64,000 nt of DNA, from the NCBI GenBank assembly GCA_964577275.1, contig CAZNYR010000007.1:5057-69056 (forward strand), written 5' to 3'. Origin of the DNA: UBA2561 sp964577275. GTDB taxonomy: Bacteria > Bacteroidota > Bacteroidia > Cytophagales > Thermoflexibacteraceae. A program made the translations under genes and the position numbers. Under the pieces are notes generated by a model. That model did not search any database. It was not told the origin of the DNA and saw only the letters and a list, made by a program, of their open reading frames with translations. This document shows, one piece after another, positions 34,756-44,036 of the stretch. Position 1 is the stretch's first letter. Each line of letters opens with the position of its first letter.

Positions 34756-35898
34756 TTAATAATAATTGCCCAACATGACAGGCATAATGAGCATCAAAAT
34801 ATCTTCATCGCCTTCGGTTTCGTGAGGCTGAAGCAATGCCGCCCGATTGGGTTCGGAGAAGTGCATCACGATTTTATCAGAATTTAAATTGCTCAAACCT
34901 TCAATCAAGAATTTGGCATTGAACCCAATTTCGAGAGCTTCATCGGCTTGGGTTTCGTATTCGCAGAAAAGTTTTTCGGAGGCTTCGTTCGAGAAATCGG
35001 TGTCTTCGGCAGATACCAACAAATCGTTTGCCTCAATTTTGAGTCGAATTTGGTTGGTGGATTTATTGGCATAAATCGAAATTCGTTTCAGACAATCCAC
35101 AAATTCGCGCCGTCCGATGCGTAAGGTTTTATCATTATCCAAAGGGATAACATTCTCATAATCAGGGAATTTTTCATCAATTAGCCGACACGTCATTTTG
35201 ATATTATTAAAATTAAAGGAGGCGTGTTGGTCATTAAAAATCAGATGCAAAGGCGTATCATCCGAAGGCAAACTTTTTTTCAAGATATTGAGTGCCTTGC
35301 GAGGGATAATAAATTCTTTTTGCTCGGCATCCGAAGTAGTATCAAGTCGTTTGTAGCGCATCAGGCGATGTCCGTCTGTGGCAACAAAAGCTGATTGACT
35401 GGGCGAAATATTGACATAAACCCCGTTCATGGCGGGTTTCATCTCATCGGTCGAAGTNNNNNNNNNNAAAAGCGTATAAGCCACAGCACTGGAAATGACT
35501 TCCGAAATCAATTCGGCAACTTGTGTATTTTCCAATTCGGGGATTCTGGGAAAATCGATGGCGTTTTCGCCTGCCAGACGATATTTGCCGTTTGCCGAAA
35601 AAATCTGCACCACAAAATCCTCTTCATCCAAGGAAATCGTAACGGGTTGTTCGGGCAGATTCCGAAGCGTATCCGAAAGCATTTTGGCGGGAATTGCCAC
35701 GCTTCCTTCGCGCTCCACATCCACAGAAAGCTCCGAAACAATGGTTACTTGCAAATCTGAAGCCGTAACGGATAATTTACCATCCTGAACCTCAAACAGA
35801 AAATTCTCCAAAATCGGAACGACAGGATTGTTTGGGATGGCACCATCCAATGCCGAAATTTGTTTAAGTAATGTAGAAGACGAAACAACGAATTTCAT
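34756..35898 (-). CDS. dnaN: DNA polymerase III beta subunit (sliding clamp), with an assembly gap
   Basis: About 377-380 residues with the three-fold clamp architecture: MKFVVSSSTLLKQISALDGAIP, LSVTASDLQVTIVSELSV, VAIPAKMLSDTLRNLP and TSTDEMKPAMNGVYV. The C-terminus is ALLQPHETEGDEDILMLIMPVML. The clamp encircles DNA and tethers polymerase III and other factors. Ten N at 35458-35467 fall in the second domain between YTL and TSTDEM; the placeholder is probably longer than the real gap. dnaA is not adjacent, and the putative origin is 13 kb away. Confidence 0.96.
   Translation of the reverse strand: MKFVVSSSTLLKQISALDGAIPNNPVVPILENFLFEVQDGKLSVTASDLQVTIVSELSVDVEREGSVAIPAKMLSDTLRNLPEQPVTISLDEEDFVVQIFSANGKYRLAGENAIDFPRIPELENTQVAELISEVISSAVAYTLXXXXTSTDEMKPAMNGVYVNISPSQSAFVATDGHRLMRYKRLDTTSDAEQKEFIIPRKALNILKKSLPSDDTPLHLIFNDQHASFNFNNIKMTCRLIDEKFPDYENVIPLDNDKTLRIGRREFVDCLKRISIYANKSTNQIRLKIEANDLLVSAEDTDFSNEASEKLFCEYETQADEALEIGFNAKFLIEGLSNLNSDKIVMHFSEPNRAALLQPHETEGDEDILMLIMPVMLGNYY
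35458..35467. other. Assembly gap (10 N)
   Basis: Ten unknown bases inside dnaN. The number is a scaffolding placeholder, so the length of the encoded protein is uncertain by a few residues. Confidence 0.97.
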
Positions 35899-36057
35899 GG
35901 TTTATCACATTTATTGTTGATGTATATTATTGGTAGTCAGTACTTAACAAAAACAAACGAGAAGTCCTGATTTTATGTCCAAAAAAGAATCCAAATCTAC
36001 GAATTTTATGGCAGTTTTGGAAAAATCAGGCATTCAAATCCTATGATTTTTGACCCT

Positions 36058-37137
36058 TTAGCGCGGTACGGTTTTGTACAAAATTCCTGTAATAAACGTA
36101 AAAACGATACGAGGCAACCACGCTGCAATTTGGGGGTCGAGCGTGCCAGCTTGTCCCATGCTGCGGGTCATTCGCACAAACGTAATGAACATAAATGCCA
36201 GCAAAAAACCAAAGGCAATTTGCATTCCGATACCTTGACGGGACTTGCGCGCTGATAAAATTACGCCCATTGCCGTCAGGATAATTATCGTAAATGGATA
36301 GGTATAACGTTCATATTTTTCGACCTCAAAAATCCCAATTTTGGTATTTCCGCGCGCCAACTGCAAGGTGATGTAGTCGTCCAGTTCGGGAAGCGTAAGT
36401 GTTTCGTGCAGCAAGTGTTTGCTCTCAAAATCTTTGGGGCGCATATGAAGTGTGGTATCCATATTGCGCCCAGATTCGAGCCGCTCGATTTCGCCCCGAA
36501 AGATATGCCGTTTGTAGCTTTCGATATGCCATTTGGTTTTGGCACTGTCCCATTCGATGCGAGGCGCAGAAAGTTTTTCGACCAAATTGCCGTCAATAAT
36601 TTTTTCAATCGTAAACAAATACCCCGTATTCGTAATATTATTATAGTTTTGTAGATATACAAATGTATTCGGAGCGACCTTAATATGGACGTTGCGTTGG
36701 TCAAAATAATATTGTTTTTTCAGATATTCCACCTCAAACGCCACGCGCGTCTTGTTGGCTTTGGGAATTATCCAGCCTGTCATCCCAAAAGTGAGTATGG
36801 CTAATAAAATCGCCCCCATCATGTATGGCATCATAATACGCCGAAAGCTCGTGCCGTTTGATAATATCGCCACGATTTCCGTCCGAGATGCCAGTTGAGC
36901 GGTCATAAAAACGGTCGCAATAAAAACCGTTACCGGACTTAATAAATTCGTGATATTCAGAAAGAAGTTAAAATAATAATCCACCAAAATCGAATACGTA
37001 CTTAGGTCTGGATGCTGGATAAAATCATCACTTTTTTCGCCATAATCAATTACACAAATAATGGCATTCAGAATCAAAACCACAAACAAAACCGTCCGAA
37101 GAAATTTGAATAAAATATAGCGGTCAATTAATTTCAT
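36058..37137 (-). CDS. LptF/LptG-family lipopolysaccharide export permease
   Basis: From the ATG at 37137 the protein (359 residues) begins MKLIDRYILFKFLRTVLFVVLILNAI, the classic YjgP/YjgQ opening with its first membrane helix. The frame from 37188 adds residues encoded by an intergenic repeat and is less likely. Two further helices (LLSPVTVFIATVFMTAQLASRTEIVAILSNGTSFRRIMMPYMMGAILLAI region) precede a periplasmic beta-jellyroll, and three C-terminal helices follow (FTIIILTAMGVILSAR, GMQIAFGFLLAFMFITFVR). It forms the inner-membrane part of the Lpt bridge with LptB. Whether this is F or G cannot be told. Confidence 0.9.
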   Translation of the reverse strand: MKLIDRYILFKFLRTVLFVVLILNAIICVIDYGEKSDDFIQHPDLSTYSILVDYYFNFFLNITNLLSPVTVFIATVFMTAQLASRTEIVAILSNGTSFRRIMMPYMMGAILLAILTFGMTGWIIPKANKTRVAFEVEYLKKQYYFDQRNVHIKVAPNTFVYLQNYNNITNTGYLFTIEKIIDGNLVEKLSAPRIEWDSAKTKWHIESYKRHIFRGEIERLESGRNMDTTLHMRPKDFESKHLLHETLTLPELDDYITLQLARGNTKIGIFEVEKYERYTYPFTIIILTAMGVILSARKSRQGIGMQIAFGFLLAFMFITFVRMTRSMGQAGTLDPQIAAWLPRIVFTFITGILYKTVPR

Positions 37138-37150
37138 ATAACTTATATAT

Positions 37151-37169
37151 TTGATAATCAAGGAGTTCG
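37151..37169. repeat. Quasi-palindrome before the Lpt permease gene
   Basis: TTGATAATCAAGGAGTTCG lies 14 bases upstream of the preferred start of the LptF/G-family gene (37137), within what would be its leader. Confidence 0.65.
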
Positions 37170-37231
37170 TCTGATAAAAATTGCCCACGTATATCCGAGC
37201 AGAAAAAAACGTGAAAGTAAGAACCTATGAT

Positions 37232-38017
37232 TTAGCGTACCACGACCCATTTTGATTTTTGGGTTTTTGAGCCGTCTTTTCGGATGGCTTTGAGCCTGAC
37301 TTCGTAATTGCCTGCCGTCAGGAAAGTATGCGAAGGATTTGATTCGTCCGATTTATCGCCATCGCCAAAATCCCAGAAATACGCCACTGCATTTTTGGAA
37401 AGGTTCTGAAACTGAATTTCGCAAGGCGCATAACAGCCGTTATTTTCCATCTCAAAATTGACCGCCATTTCTGCCTTTGTCGTACTTTCGGGGTCGGTTT
37501 GTGCTTCCTCAACAGTCGAAATCAGGGCAGTATCCGAGTTCATTTCGGCTAAGGAATCAGTTTGTGTTTCGGGATTGAGTTGTTTTTCCAACGCTGATTT
37601 TTGGGCATCCGAAGGCGCATCCGTAAATTTTACTTCCGTAATGAAATATTTGGTTTCGCCTCGTAATTTGATGAGCATAAATTTTTCGCTATACAATACT
37701 TGCACCTTCAAATTATTGACCATTGCCGAATCCAATTGGCGTAATACGTCTTCTTCGGACGCATCCACCGAAAACTCCCATACGGTCGAAAGTCCTTGTC
37801 CCTGCGTGGATTTGGAGTGTCCCAACGATTCCATATTCAGTTCGCCTTCCCATGTTTTGAATAGGATTCCCTTGTTACTCAATTTGATAATTCGTCCTGT
37901 TCGGCTGCCATCGCTGTACGAGGCGTTCCACAAAATTGCTCCAGAACCCAATCCCAAGACCAAAATAACAAGAATAAAAATGATGAAAAACTTACGCAAT
38001 TTGTTTGATTTTGCCAT
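37232..38017 (-). CDS. Membrane-anchored PKD-domain protein
   Basis: The 261-residue protein has one N-terminal membrane helix (FFIIFILVILVLGLGSGAILW, about 9-29) with a positively charged cytoplasmic end. A beta-rich middle (about 35-140, including GRIIKLSNKGILFKTWEGEL) resembles the short conserved N-terminal region of many Cytophagales membrane proteins. An acidic linker leads to a C-terminal PKD domain (PCEIQFQNLS, AYFWDFGDG, SHTFLTAGNYEVRLKA). PKD domains bind proteins or polysaccharides outside the cell, so the bulk is probably periplasmic. Function unknown. It is upstream of the Lpt permease in the same direction, about 95 bases apart. Confidence 0.82.
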   Translation of the reverse strand: MAKSNKLRKFFIIFILVILVLGLGSGAILWNASYSDGSRTGRIIKLSNKGILFKTWEGELNMESLGHSKSTQGQGLSTVWEFSVDASEEDVLRQLDSAMVNNLKVQVLYSEKFMLIKLRGETKYFITEVKFTDAPSDAQKSALEKQLNPETQTDSLAEMNSDTALISTVEEAQTDPESTTKAEMAVNFEMENNGCYAPCEIQFQNLSKNAVAYFWDFGDGDKSDESNPSHTFLTAGNYEVRLKAIRKDGSKTQKSKWVVVR

Positions 38018-38172
38018 GATTATGTTATTAATTTAATAAATTGTTTGAATCAAAATAAAGACTACCCGTAATACCTTGCTACGAAATAAAAATATTTTCG
38101 GAAAAATACACCAAAAATGTGCTTTTTTGCGAAAAACCCGTTATTTTTGGCAAAATTAATCTTTTAAAAATC

Positions 38173-38397
38173 ATGGCAACAGTAATTCTAACGATGGCAG
38201 TGGTGGGGACTTTTTTCGTCTTGATGGCGGTGCGTCTGATTTTTATCAAAAATGGTGAATTTAAAGGAACTTGCGCCACACAAAATCCTTACCTCAAAAA
38301 TGCAGGAATCAAATGTGCGTGTGGCAAAGAACCCGGCACCTGCGATACGGATGATACCTCTTCCGATGCCTTCCAAAAAGCGATGGCAACTCGATAA
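38173..38397 (+). CDS. Small single-helix membrane protein with cysteine-rich tail (NqrM-like?)
   Basis: From the ATG at 38173 the 74-residue protein has one membrane helix (ATVILTMAVVGTFFVLMAVRLIF, 2-24) followed by NGEFKGTCATQNPY and KCACGKEPGTC. The order helix, KG(S/T)C, then CxCG resembles NqrM (DUF539), the iron-delivery factor for Na+-translocating NADH:quinone reductase, and related short Bacteroidota membrane proteins. Similarity is by pattern only. No nqr genes are nearby. A TATTTTTG box (38142-38149) lies just upstream and a terminator follows. Confidence 0.55.
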   Translation: MATVILTMAVVGTFFVLMAVRLIFIKNGEFKGTCATQNPYLKNAGIKCACGKEPGTCDTDDTSSDAFQKAMATR

Positions 38398-38447
38398 CGA
38401 TTCTAAAATTTCAAATATATTTTTTCATAGCTTTTATATTTTTGGGT

Positions 38448-38487
38448 AAACTTGTTGGACTAAGTTCAGCAAGTTTCTTTTTTTTTG
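38448..38487 (+). terminator. Intrinsic terminator after the small membrane protein
   Basis: AAACTTGTTG (38448-38457) pairs with CAGCAAGTTT (38467-38476, one wobble pair) around a 9-base loop and is followed by a long T run (38478-38486). Confidence 0.85.
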
Positions 38488-38598
38488 ACTAAAATGAGGC
38501 AATCTTGCACTTGCCAAAATTTTCGTTTCATTCTCCGCTCAAATTCCCTAAATTTGCGACCACATTCCTCGAAAAATTGTGAATAATTCAAAATTACC

Positions 38599-41013
38599 AT
38601 GAAAAAAATTTGTACGCTACTTTTATGTTTCATCATCAATATGGGTGCAATTTTAGCCCAACATATCCAAATTTTGGCACAATCTGACCGAAGACCCCTT
38701 GAAAATGTATTGATTCATAATCAAGATACCTCCAAAAGTATGATTACTGATGTAAATGGCAAGGCGGATATTTCCCAATTTGATGCGCTCGAAATGCTCT
38801 ATTTTTCGCACGTCATTTATGCCGCACAGCGCATGACGAAAAATACCTTAGCCACACAAAATTACAACCTATATTTGACCGAAAAACTTACGTATTTGGA
38901 TGAAATTGTTTTTTCGGCAGATAAATCTGAAGTCAAAAAATCTGATTTACCAATTCGGTTAGAAACTTTAACTGCCCAACAAATTCGCTTAGGAAATCCA
39001 CAAACTTCTGCCGATTTATTATCCCAAAGTGGGGCGGTTTTTGTCCAGAAAAGTCAGGCAGGCGGTGGCAGTCCTATTTTGCGTGGGTTCGAGGCGAATC
39101 GTGTCTTGTTGGTCATTGACGGTATTCGGATGAATAATGCCATTTATCGGAGCGGACACCTACAAAATGTCATCACCATAGACCCCAATATTATTGAACG
39201 ATTGGAAGTCGTATTTGGCTCAAGTTCAGTGATTTATGGAAGCGATGCACTCGGTGGCGTGATGCACTTTTATACACGAACTCCCGAAATCTTACAGCCC
39301 AATTTTGACCTGCATGGCGGCGGATTTGTGCGTTATGCTTCCGCAAATCAGGAGCAAACCATCGGCGCAGATTTGGAATACAGCAAAGGAAAATGGGCGG
39401 GCTTGACACATTTTACTGCCAGTAATTTTGGCGACATCAAAACAGGCAAAAATGGCAATCCAAAACATCTCGAAATCTGGCAACGAAAACATTACCAATC
39501 CTTTGAAAATCAGAAAGATACAACTCATTTGAATCCCAATCCTTTCCGACAAATCGGCACGGCATATCGTCAATGGGATTTGATGCAAAAAGTAGTTTAT
39601 GAGCCGCACGATAACAATCGGTACAGCCTCAATTTTCAGTATTCGACCTCCTCGAATGTCCCTCGTTATGAGCGACTTACCGAATATTCTGGCAATAATT
39701 TACGACACGCCGAATGGCATTATACACCCCAAAAACGCCTTTTAATTTCGGCACGAGCCGATTTTAAGGATTTGAGCCATTTTTATGACCGTGCTTCCGT
39801 CATTTTGGGCGTTCAACACCTCGAAGAGGGACGAATAACGAGGCGATTTGGCGAAACGACACGAAATGTGCGCACCGAAAAGGTGGGCGTATATTCCATG
39901 AACATTGATTTGACCAAAAAGATAAAGAACAAACACCATTTTAGTTACGGTTTAGAAAGTTATTATAATAAAGTAATTTCAACGGCTTATACCGAAACTA
40001 TTTTTGGGGGCGAGCGAGGGCAGTTATCCACTCGTTATCCCGATGGCGGCAGCGAAATGCAAAGTTTTTCGTTGTACCTGAATCATCGCCAAAAAATAGG
40101 ACAATATCCCGAAAAAATACAATTTATATTTTCGCAGGGTTTGCGTTATAATTATATTTCTTTGGCTTCTCGTTTTGAGGATAAAACATTTTTTCCCTTG
40201 CCTTTTGACGAGGCAGTTTTGAATAATAATGCTTTGAGCGGAAGTCTGGGCGGTGTATTGAAATTTGCTGATAATCTGGGCATTACGATGAATATTTCCA
40301 CAGGTTTTCGCACACCGAATGTCGATGATATGGGGAAAGTATTTGATTCAGAACCGGGAACAGTCATTGTCCCAAATCCGAATCTAAAACCCGAACATAC
40401 CTACAATTTTGAGGCAGGCATTCGAGGTAAAATTCTTAAAAAAGTACAATTTAATATTTCTGGATTTTATACCCTTTTGACCCGTGCGATTGTCCGAAGT
40501 CAATTTCTATTTAATGGACAAGATTCGATACAATATGATGGGGTTTTGAGTCTGGTTTTGGCGAATGTGAATGCTGACCGTGCCGTCATTCAGGGCTGGC
40601 AGGTGGATATATCGCATCCGATAGGGCAATTTTTGGAGCTAAGACACCAAATGGCGCAAACTTTTGGCTCGATTACCTCCCGAAATGAACCTTTGGCACA
40701 CATCCCGCCACTTTATGGCAAAAGTGCCTTAGTTTGGAATTATCGAAAGTGGAATAGTGAACTTTTCGTGCAATATAACGGCAAAAAATCACTCGAAACA
40801 TACAGCCCATCCAGTACTGACAGATTGTATTTGGCGACTCCAGAAGGAATGCCCGCTTGGGCAACGTGGAATTATCGACTCACGTATCGTTTCAAAAATC
40901 TGACGGCGCAGGCTTCGGTAGAAAATATATTGGATAGGCATTATCGGGTATTTGCTTCGGGTTTGAGTGCGATGGGGCGAAATGTCGTGCTATCTTTGCG
41001 AGGCGATTTCTAA
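38599..41013 (+). CDS. TonB-dependent outer-membrane receptor, heme-receptor-like
   Basis: The 804-residue protein has a signal peptide (1-20, ending ILAQ), an N-terminal carboxypeptidase-regulatory-like domain (about 22-90), a plug and a 22-strand barrel. The plug motif ILRGFEANRVLLVIDGIRMNNAIYRSG and GSSSVIYGSDALGGVMHFYTR is characteristic of the hemoglobin/heme (HmuR-type) subclass. The NPNLKPEHTYNFEAG motif in the barrel is also usual there. The C-terminus ends in a barrel strand with terminal Phe (LSLRGDF). It would import a large iron- or cofactor-containing substrate using TonB energy. Ligand is inferred. No hemophore or ABC genes adjoin it. Confidence 0.9.
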   Translation: MKKICTLLLCFIINMGAILAQHIQILAQSDRRPLENVLIHNQDTSKSMITDVNGKADISQFDALEMLYFSHVIYAAQRMTKNTLATQNYNLYLTEKLTYLDEIVFSADKSEVKKSDLPIRLETLTAQQIRLGNPQTSADLLSQSGAVFVQKSQAGGGSPILRGFEANRVLLVIDGIRMNNAIYRSGHLQNVITIDPNIIERLEVVFGSSSVIYGSDALGGVMHFYTRTPEILQPNFDLHGGGFVRYASANQEQTIGADLEYSKGKWAGLTHFTASNFGDIKTGKNGNPKHLEIWQRKHYQSFENQKDTTHLNPNPFRQIGTAYRQWDLMQKVVYEPHDNNRYSLNFQYSTSSNVPRYERLTEYSGNNLRHAEWHYTPQKRLLISARADFKDLSHFYDRASVILGVQHLEEGRITRRFGETTRNVRTEKVGVYSMNIDLTKKIKNKHHFSYGLESYYNKVISTAYTETIFGGERGQLSTRYPDGGSEMQSFSLYLNHRQKIGQYPEKIQFIFSQGLRYNYISLASRFEDKTFFPLPFDEAVLNNNALSGSLGGVLKFADNLGITMNISTGFRTPNVDDMGKVFDSEPGTVIVPNPNLKPEHTYNFEAGIRGKILKKVQFNISGFYTLLTRAIVRSQFLFNGQDSIQYDGVLSLVLANVNADRAVIQGWQVDISHPIGQFLELRHQMAQTFGSITSRNEPLAHIPPLYGKSALVWNYRKWNSELFVQYNGKKSLETYSPSSTDRLYLATPEGMPAWATWNYRLTYRFKNLTAQASVENILDRHYRVFASGLSAMGRNVVLSLRGDF

Positions 41014-41182
41014 AAAAAAACAACGATAAAGCATACTGATTATCAGATAAATAGATAAAAACCGTGGCGCACTAATTTTGCATTTGATTCGAGTATCTTC
41101 AAAATCAAATTTTTTTGAGTATCGGACTATTTTTGGTATGATTTTTTTATCTGCATTGGTGTTACCTTAAAATACAACACCA

Positions 41183-42127
41183 ATGCGACAAAAAGTTATT
41201 TTTTTATGCCTCTTTCTGAGTGTCTTGAGCAGCAGACTTTATGCCGATATGCCCGCTGAACGTATCGAGTTTTATCCCAAAATTTTTGAAGACCGCTCCC
41301 AAGTTTTATCTGTTCAGGAAATAATTTCCGAACGATATGATAGTAAATTTTTGTACTATTCCGATATGAAGCAATTGCACAAAGATGCAGATTATTGGGG
41401 AAAACTGGAAATCAAAAATACCTCTAATTTTGTCGAAAAGCGTTTTTTGAAATTCGGAAAAAATGCCCGTATTTCGTGTTATATTTTTGATGAAAATCAA
41501 AATGTACAGATTTATAAAATTGGAACGGCATTATCCTACGCCACACAGCATCAGTTATCGAATATTATTCCGATAGAAATTGCGCCAAACAGCAGGCAAA
41601 TGATTGTCTTTCGGCTCAAGAATCCGAATGCGTTTCCTGACTTTACTTTGCATCTGGAAAAAGACCCAAAATTATTCTTAACAAGCTGGGAATCAGACTT
41701 TTTAATCATGGCTTTGATTTTACTTTTGCCTTTAGGCATGAGTTTATTTTTGATACCGCATTCATGGTTTTGGCACTCGATTTCATGGACAAAAATGGCA
41801 TTGCTTACCTCTGCCGTTTTGTACTTTCTGATGCGTCTGGGATTGGTATTTCAGGTTGCCGAAAACACCCATATTTTCACAGCTTTTTGGGTGTATTCGG
41901 CATTTATTTTAGTGGATATTTTTGGTAAAAATTCAGGCGAATTAGACTCTTCTACTTGGCATATTTCCAGAGAAGTTTTTCGTGCATTATTGCCGTTATT
42001 TTTGGCATTAATTTCTGGTTTTTTGGATTACTCAATTTTGTACTTTTTGGATATTATGATAGGTTGGGAAATTTTGATGAGCGTGGCTTTTGCGCTTGCA
42101 AGTTATTTCAGAAGTTCCAGAGTCTAA
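41183..42127 (+). CDS. 7TMR-DISM-type membrane protein lacking an output domain
   Basis: The 314-residue protein has a signal peptide (1-21), then a beta-sandwich ligand domain like 7TMR-DISMED2 (about 30-165, with DYWGKLEIKNTSNFVEKRFLKFG and RQMIVFRLKN). At least five membrane helices follow from residue 172 (FLIMALILLLPLGMSLFLI, LLTSAVLYFLMRLGLVF and others). Most family members continue into a histidine kinase, cyclase or LuxR-type output; this one stops after the membrane region. It may signal through a separate partner or be a degenerate copy. A terminator separates it from the convergent beta-helix gene. Confidence 0.72.
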   Translation: MRQKVIFLCLFLSVLSSRLYADMPAERIEFYPKIFEDRSQVLSVQEIISERYDSKFLYYSDMKQLHKDADYWGKLEIKNTSNFVEKRFLKFGKNARISCYIFDENQNVQIYKIGTALSYATQHQLSNIIPIEIAPNSRQMIVFRLKNPNAFPDFTLHLEKDPKLFLTSWESDFLIMALILLLPLGMSLFLIPHSWFWHSISWTKMALLTSAVLYFLMRLGLVFQVAENTHIFTAFWVYSAFILVDIFGKNSGELDSSTWHISREVFRALLPLFLALISGFLDYSILYFLDIMIGWEILMSVAFALASYFRSSRV

Positions 42128-42170
42128 AAAAAAGCCATTACGAAACGTATCCGTTATGGCTTTTGATTTT
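42126..42170. terminator. Bidirectional terminator
   Basis: AAAAGCCATTACG (42130-42142) pairs with CGTTATGGCTTTT (42152-42164), one mismatch, between two convergent genes, with A-rich and T-rich flanks. Confidence 0.88.
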
Positions 42171-42188
42171 TTTAGATTTACTATCCGT

Positions 42189-43049
42189 TTAATTGCCCTG
42201 AAAAGTCCCCGTCCGAAACGTATTATCGTCCAAATTGGTGTTTATGAACTCGAAGTCGCTTTGACGTTCGGCAAAATATTTGGCGTTATTGTGCTGAAAT
42301 TTACAGTTTTGTAGCTTAATTTTATCTTTCGGTGCGGTTACCTTGAAAAATAAACCCATAAAATCGCTTTTCGCCTGATTTCTTTTGAAATGACAGTTAT
42401 CAAAAAGTACTTTTTCTGTACCCTCCAACATGACCATCTCAAATTCCTCATTATCACGAAAATCACAGTTTTTGAACGTTAGATTTTGGCACGCACGGAA
42501 GGACATCATGCCATACGTACAGCCGTGAATTGTCGTGTTTTCGCACACCAAATTGGTGATGTTATCCGCCGTAATTCCTTCTGTACCACTTCCATATAAA
42601 ATACAATTTTTGAAATTATAATCTCCGCCACCCGAAATCCGAATGACACCTCCCGTACAATAACCTTTTTCGGGTCCGTGTCCCGCCTCAATATTCTCCA
42701 ACGTAATGCGATTACAGCCCTGAAAAGCCAAGACGACACCATACTGCGGACGAGCAATTAATTCCGAAGCACGATTGCCTATTCCCCTGATAATCAGGTC
42801 TTCAACGTCCTTGATGACTAACTCAAAACCATCATACGCATCCACAAACATATACTTGGTATTGGGTTTCAAATCCAGTCCTTCAAAGGCGGTGATTTCA
42901 AAGGCACCTTCCTTGATATTGATGATACGATTTGAGCCAATCGCATTCAAAAAATCTTCCGTATTCGTTACGGTAATTTCTTTTTTTTGTGCAAAAATAA
43001 ATTGAACAAAAAAGAAACAAAATAGACTTAAAAATACTGTTTTCTGCAT
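42189..43049 (-). CDS. Secreted right-handed parallel beta-helix protein
   Basis: The 286-residue protein has a signal peptide (1-20, ending IFAQ) and then a regular ladder of short strands: IINIKEGAFEI, RITLENIEAGHG, VIRISGGGDYNFKNCILYGSG, LVCENTTIHGCTYGMMSFRACQNLTFKNCDFRDN and VLFDNCHFKRNQAKSDF. This pattern of N and C at the turns is typical of NosD/pectate-lyase-like beta helices. No catalytic residues of a specific lyase family stand out, so it may be a binding or structural protein. It is followed on the same strand by no close gene; the phosphodiesterase gene starts upstream at 44036. Confidence 0.82.
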   Translation of the reverse strand: MQKTVFLSLFCFFFVQFIFAQKKEITVTNTEDFLNAIGSNRIINIKEGAFEITAFEGLDLKPNTKYMFVDAYDGFELVIKDVEDLIIRGIGNRASELIARPQYGVVLAFQGCNRITLENIEAGHGPEKGYCTGGVIRISGGGDYNFKNCILYGSGTEGITADNITNLVCENTTIHGCTYGMMSFRACQNLTFKNCDFRDNEEFEMVMLEGTEKVLFDNCHFKRNQAKSDFMGLFFKVTAPKDKIKLQNCKFQHNNAKYFAERQSDFEFINTNLDDNTFRTGTFQGN

Positions 43050-43097
43050 GGGTATTCTGTTTGATATATAAAATGATATAAAAATATGAAAAATAAA

Positions 43098-44036
43098 TTA
43101 CGGCAAAGCCTTGATGGCTCGGTCGGGATAATCGGTAATGATGCCATGTACGCCTAATGTTTTTAGGCGTTTCATGTCTTCGACCTCGTTCACTGTCCAG
43201 GGGATAACCAGAAAATTATTTTTTTGGGCATATTCGATAAGTTCTTGGTTTACTGCTGGATAATATGGACTATAAACTTCGGGCATAAAACCCAGATTTT
43301 CAAGGGCTTGTAAGTGATTTGAGGTTTCGCCTTCAACCAATAAAACCAACGCAATTTCGGGAAATTGTTGGCGCATAAATTGCAACGGACGCACATCAAA
43401 CGATTGGATTGAAGTCCGATTTTCGATTTGTTTTTCGACCAAAATATCATAGACCAACTTGCTAAATTCCTGTGGTTCGGGATGGTAAATCGAATCACCT
43501 TCGGGCATTGATTTGATTTCAATATTATATCGAATTGGATATAAATTATGTTTTTGGATGTGTCTTTCTACCGTATCAATCACGGCACTCAACAGTGGCT
43601 TCCGAACGTCTAATTTTTGTTGCTCAGGAAAACGAGGATGAGGCGTGCTACCGCAATCACATTTTTGGATAGTTTGGGCAGTCATTTGATATAAATTATA
43701 GTTTTTTTCGGTGGTTTCGGAAATTGTTTTTCTCGCCGAATCCAAACAAATCATCGAAGACAAAAATGGTTCGTGCGATACAATGATTTGATTATCTTTG
43801 CTAATTACAATATCCATTTCCAATGTCGTAACGCCTAATTCAACGGCTCGGATGAAGGCAGGAATCGAATTTTCGGGCAAAAGTCCACGACAGCCTCGAT
43901 GTCCCTGAATATCAAAAACAAACGACTTTTCAATAGTAATTTTCTGATTTTCAGTCTGTTTACTTTCTGTCGATTGACAAGCCAGCAAGCCCAAACAACA
44001 CCCCAAGCCGTAGCTTACTATCCATAAATTTTTCAC
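43098..44036 (-). CDS. Glycerophosphodiester phosphodiesterase lipoprotein (GlpQ/GDPD family)
   Basis: The 312-residue protein has a lipoprotein signal (LGLLAC, Cys20), then the GDPD signature: QGHRGCRGLLPENSIPAF with the catalytic His-Arg-Gly, VTTLEMDIVISKDNQIIVSHEP (the metal-binding Glu and Asp and the second catalytic His) and the C-terminal IPWTVNEVEDMKRLKTLGVHGIITDYPD. It hydrolyses glycerophosphodiesters to glycerol-3-phosphate and an alcohol in the envelope. It precedes the beta-helix gene by 48 bases on the same strand and may be cotranscribed with it. Confidence 0.95.
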   Translation of the reverse strand: MKNLWIVSYGLGCCLGLLACQSTESKQTENQKITIEKSFVFDIQGHRGCRGLLPENSIPAFIRAVELGVTTLEMDIVISKDNQIIVSHEPFLSSMICLDSARKTISETTEKNYNLYQMTAQTIQKCDCGSTPHPRFPEQQKLDVRKPLLSAVIDTVERHIQKHNLYPIRYNIEIKSMPEGDSIYHPEPQEFSKLVYDILVEKQIENRTSIQSFDVRPLQFMRQQFPEIALVLLVEGETSNHLQALENLGFMPEVYSPYYPAVNQELIEYAQKNNFLVIPWTVNEVEDMKRLKTLGVHGIITDYPDRAIKALP

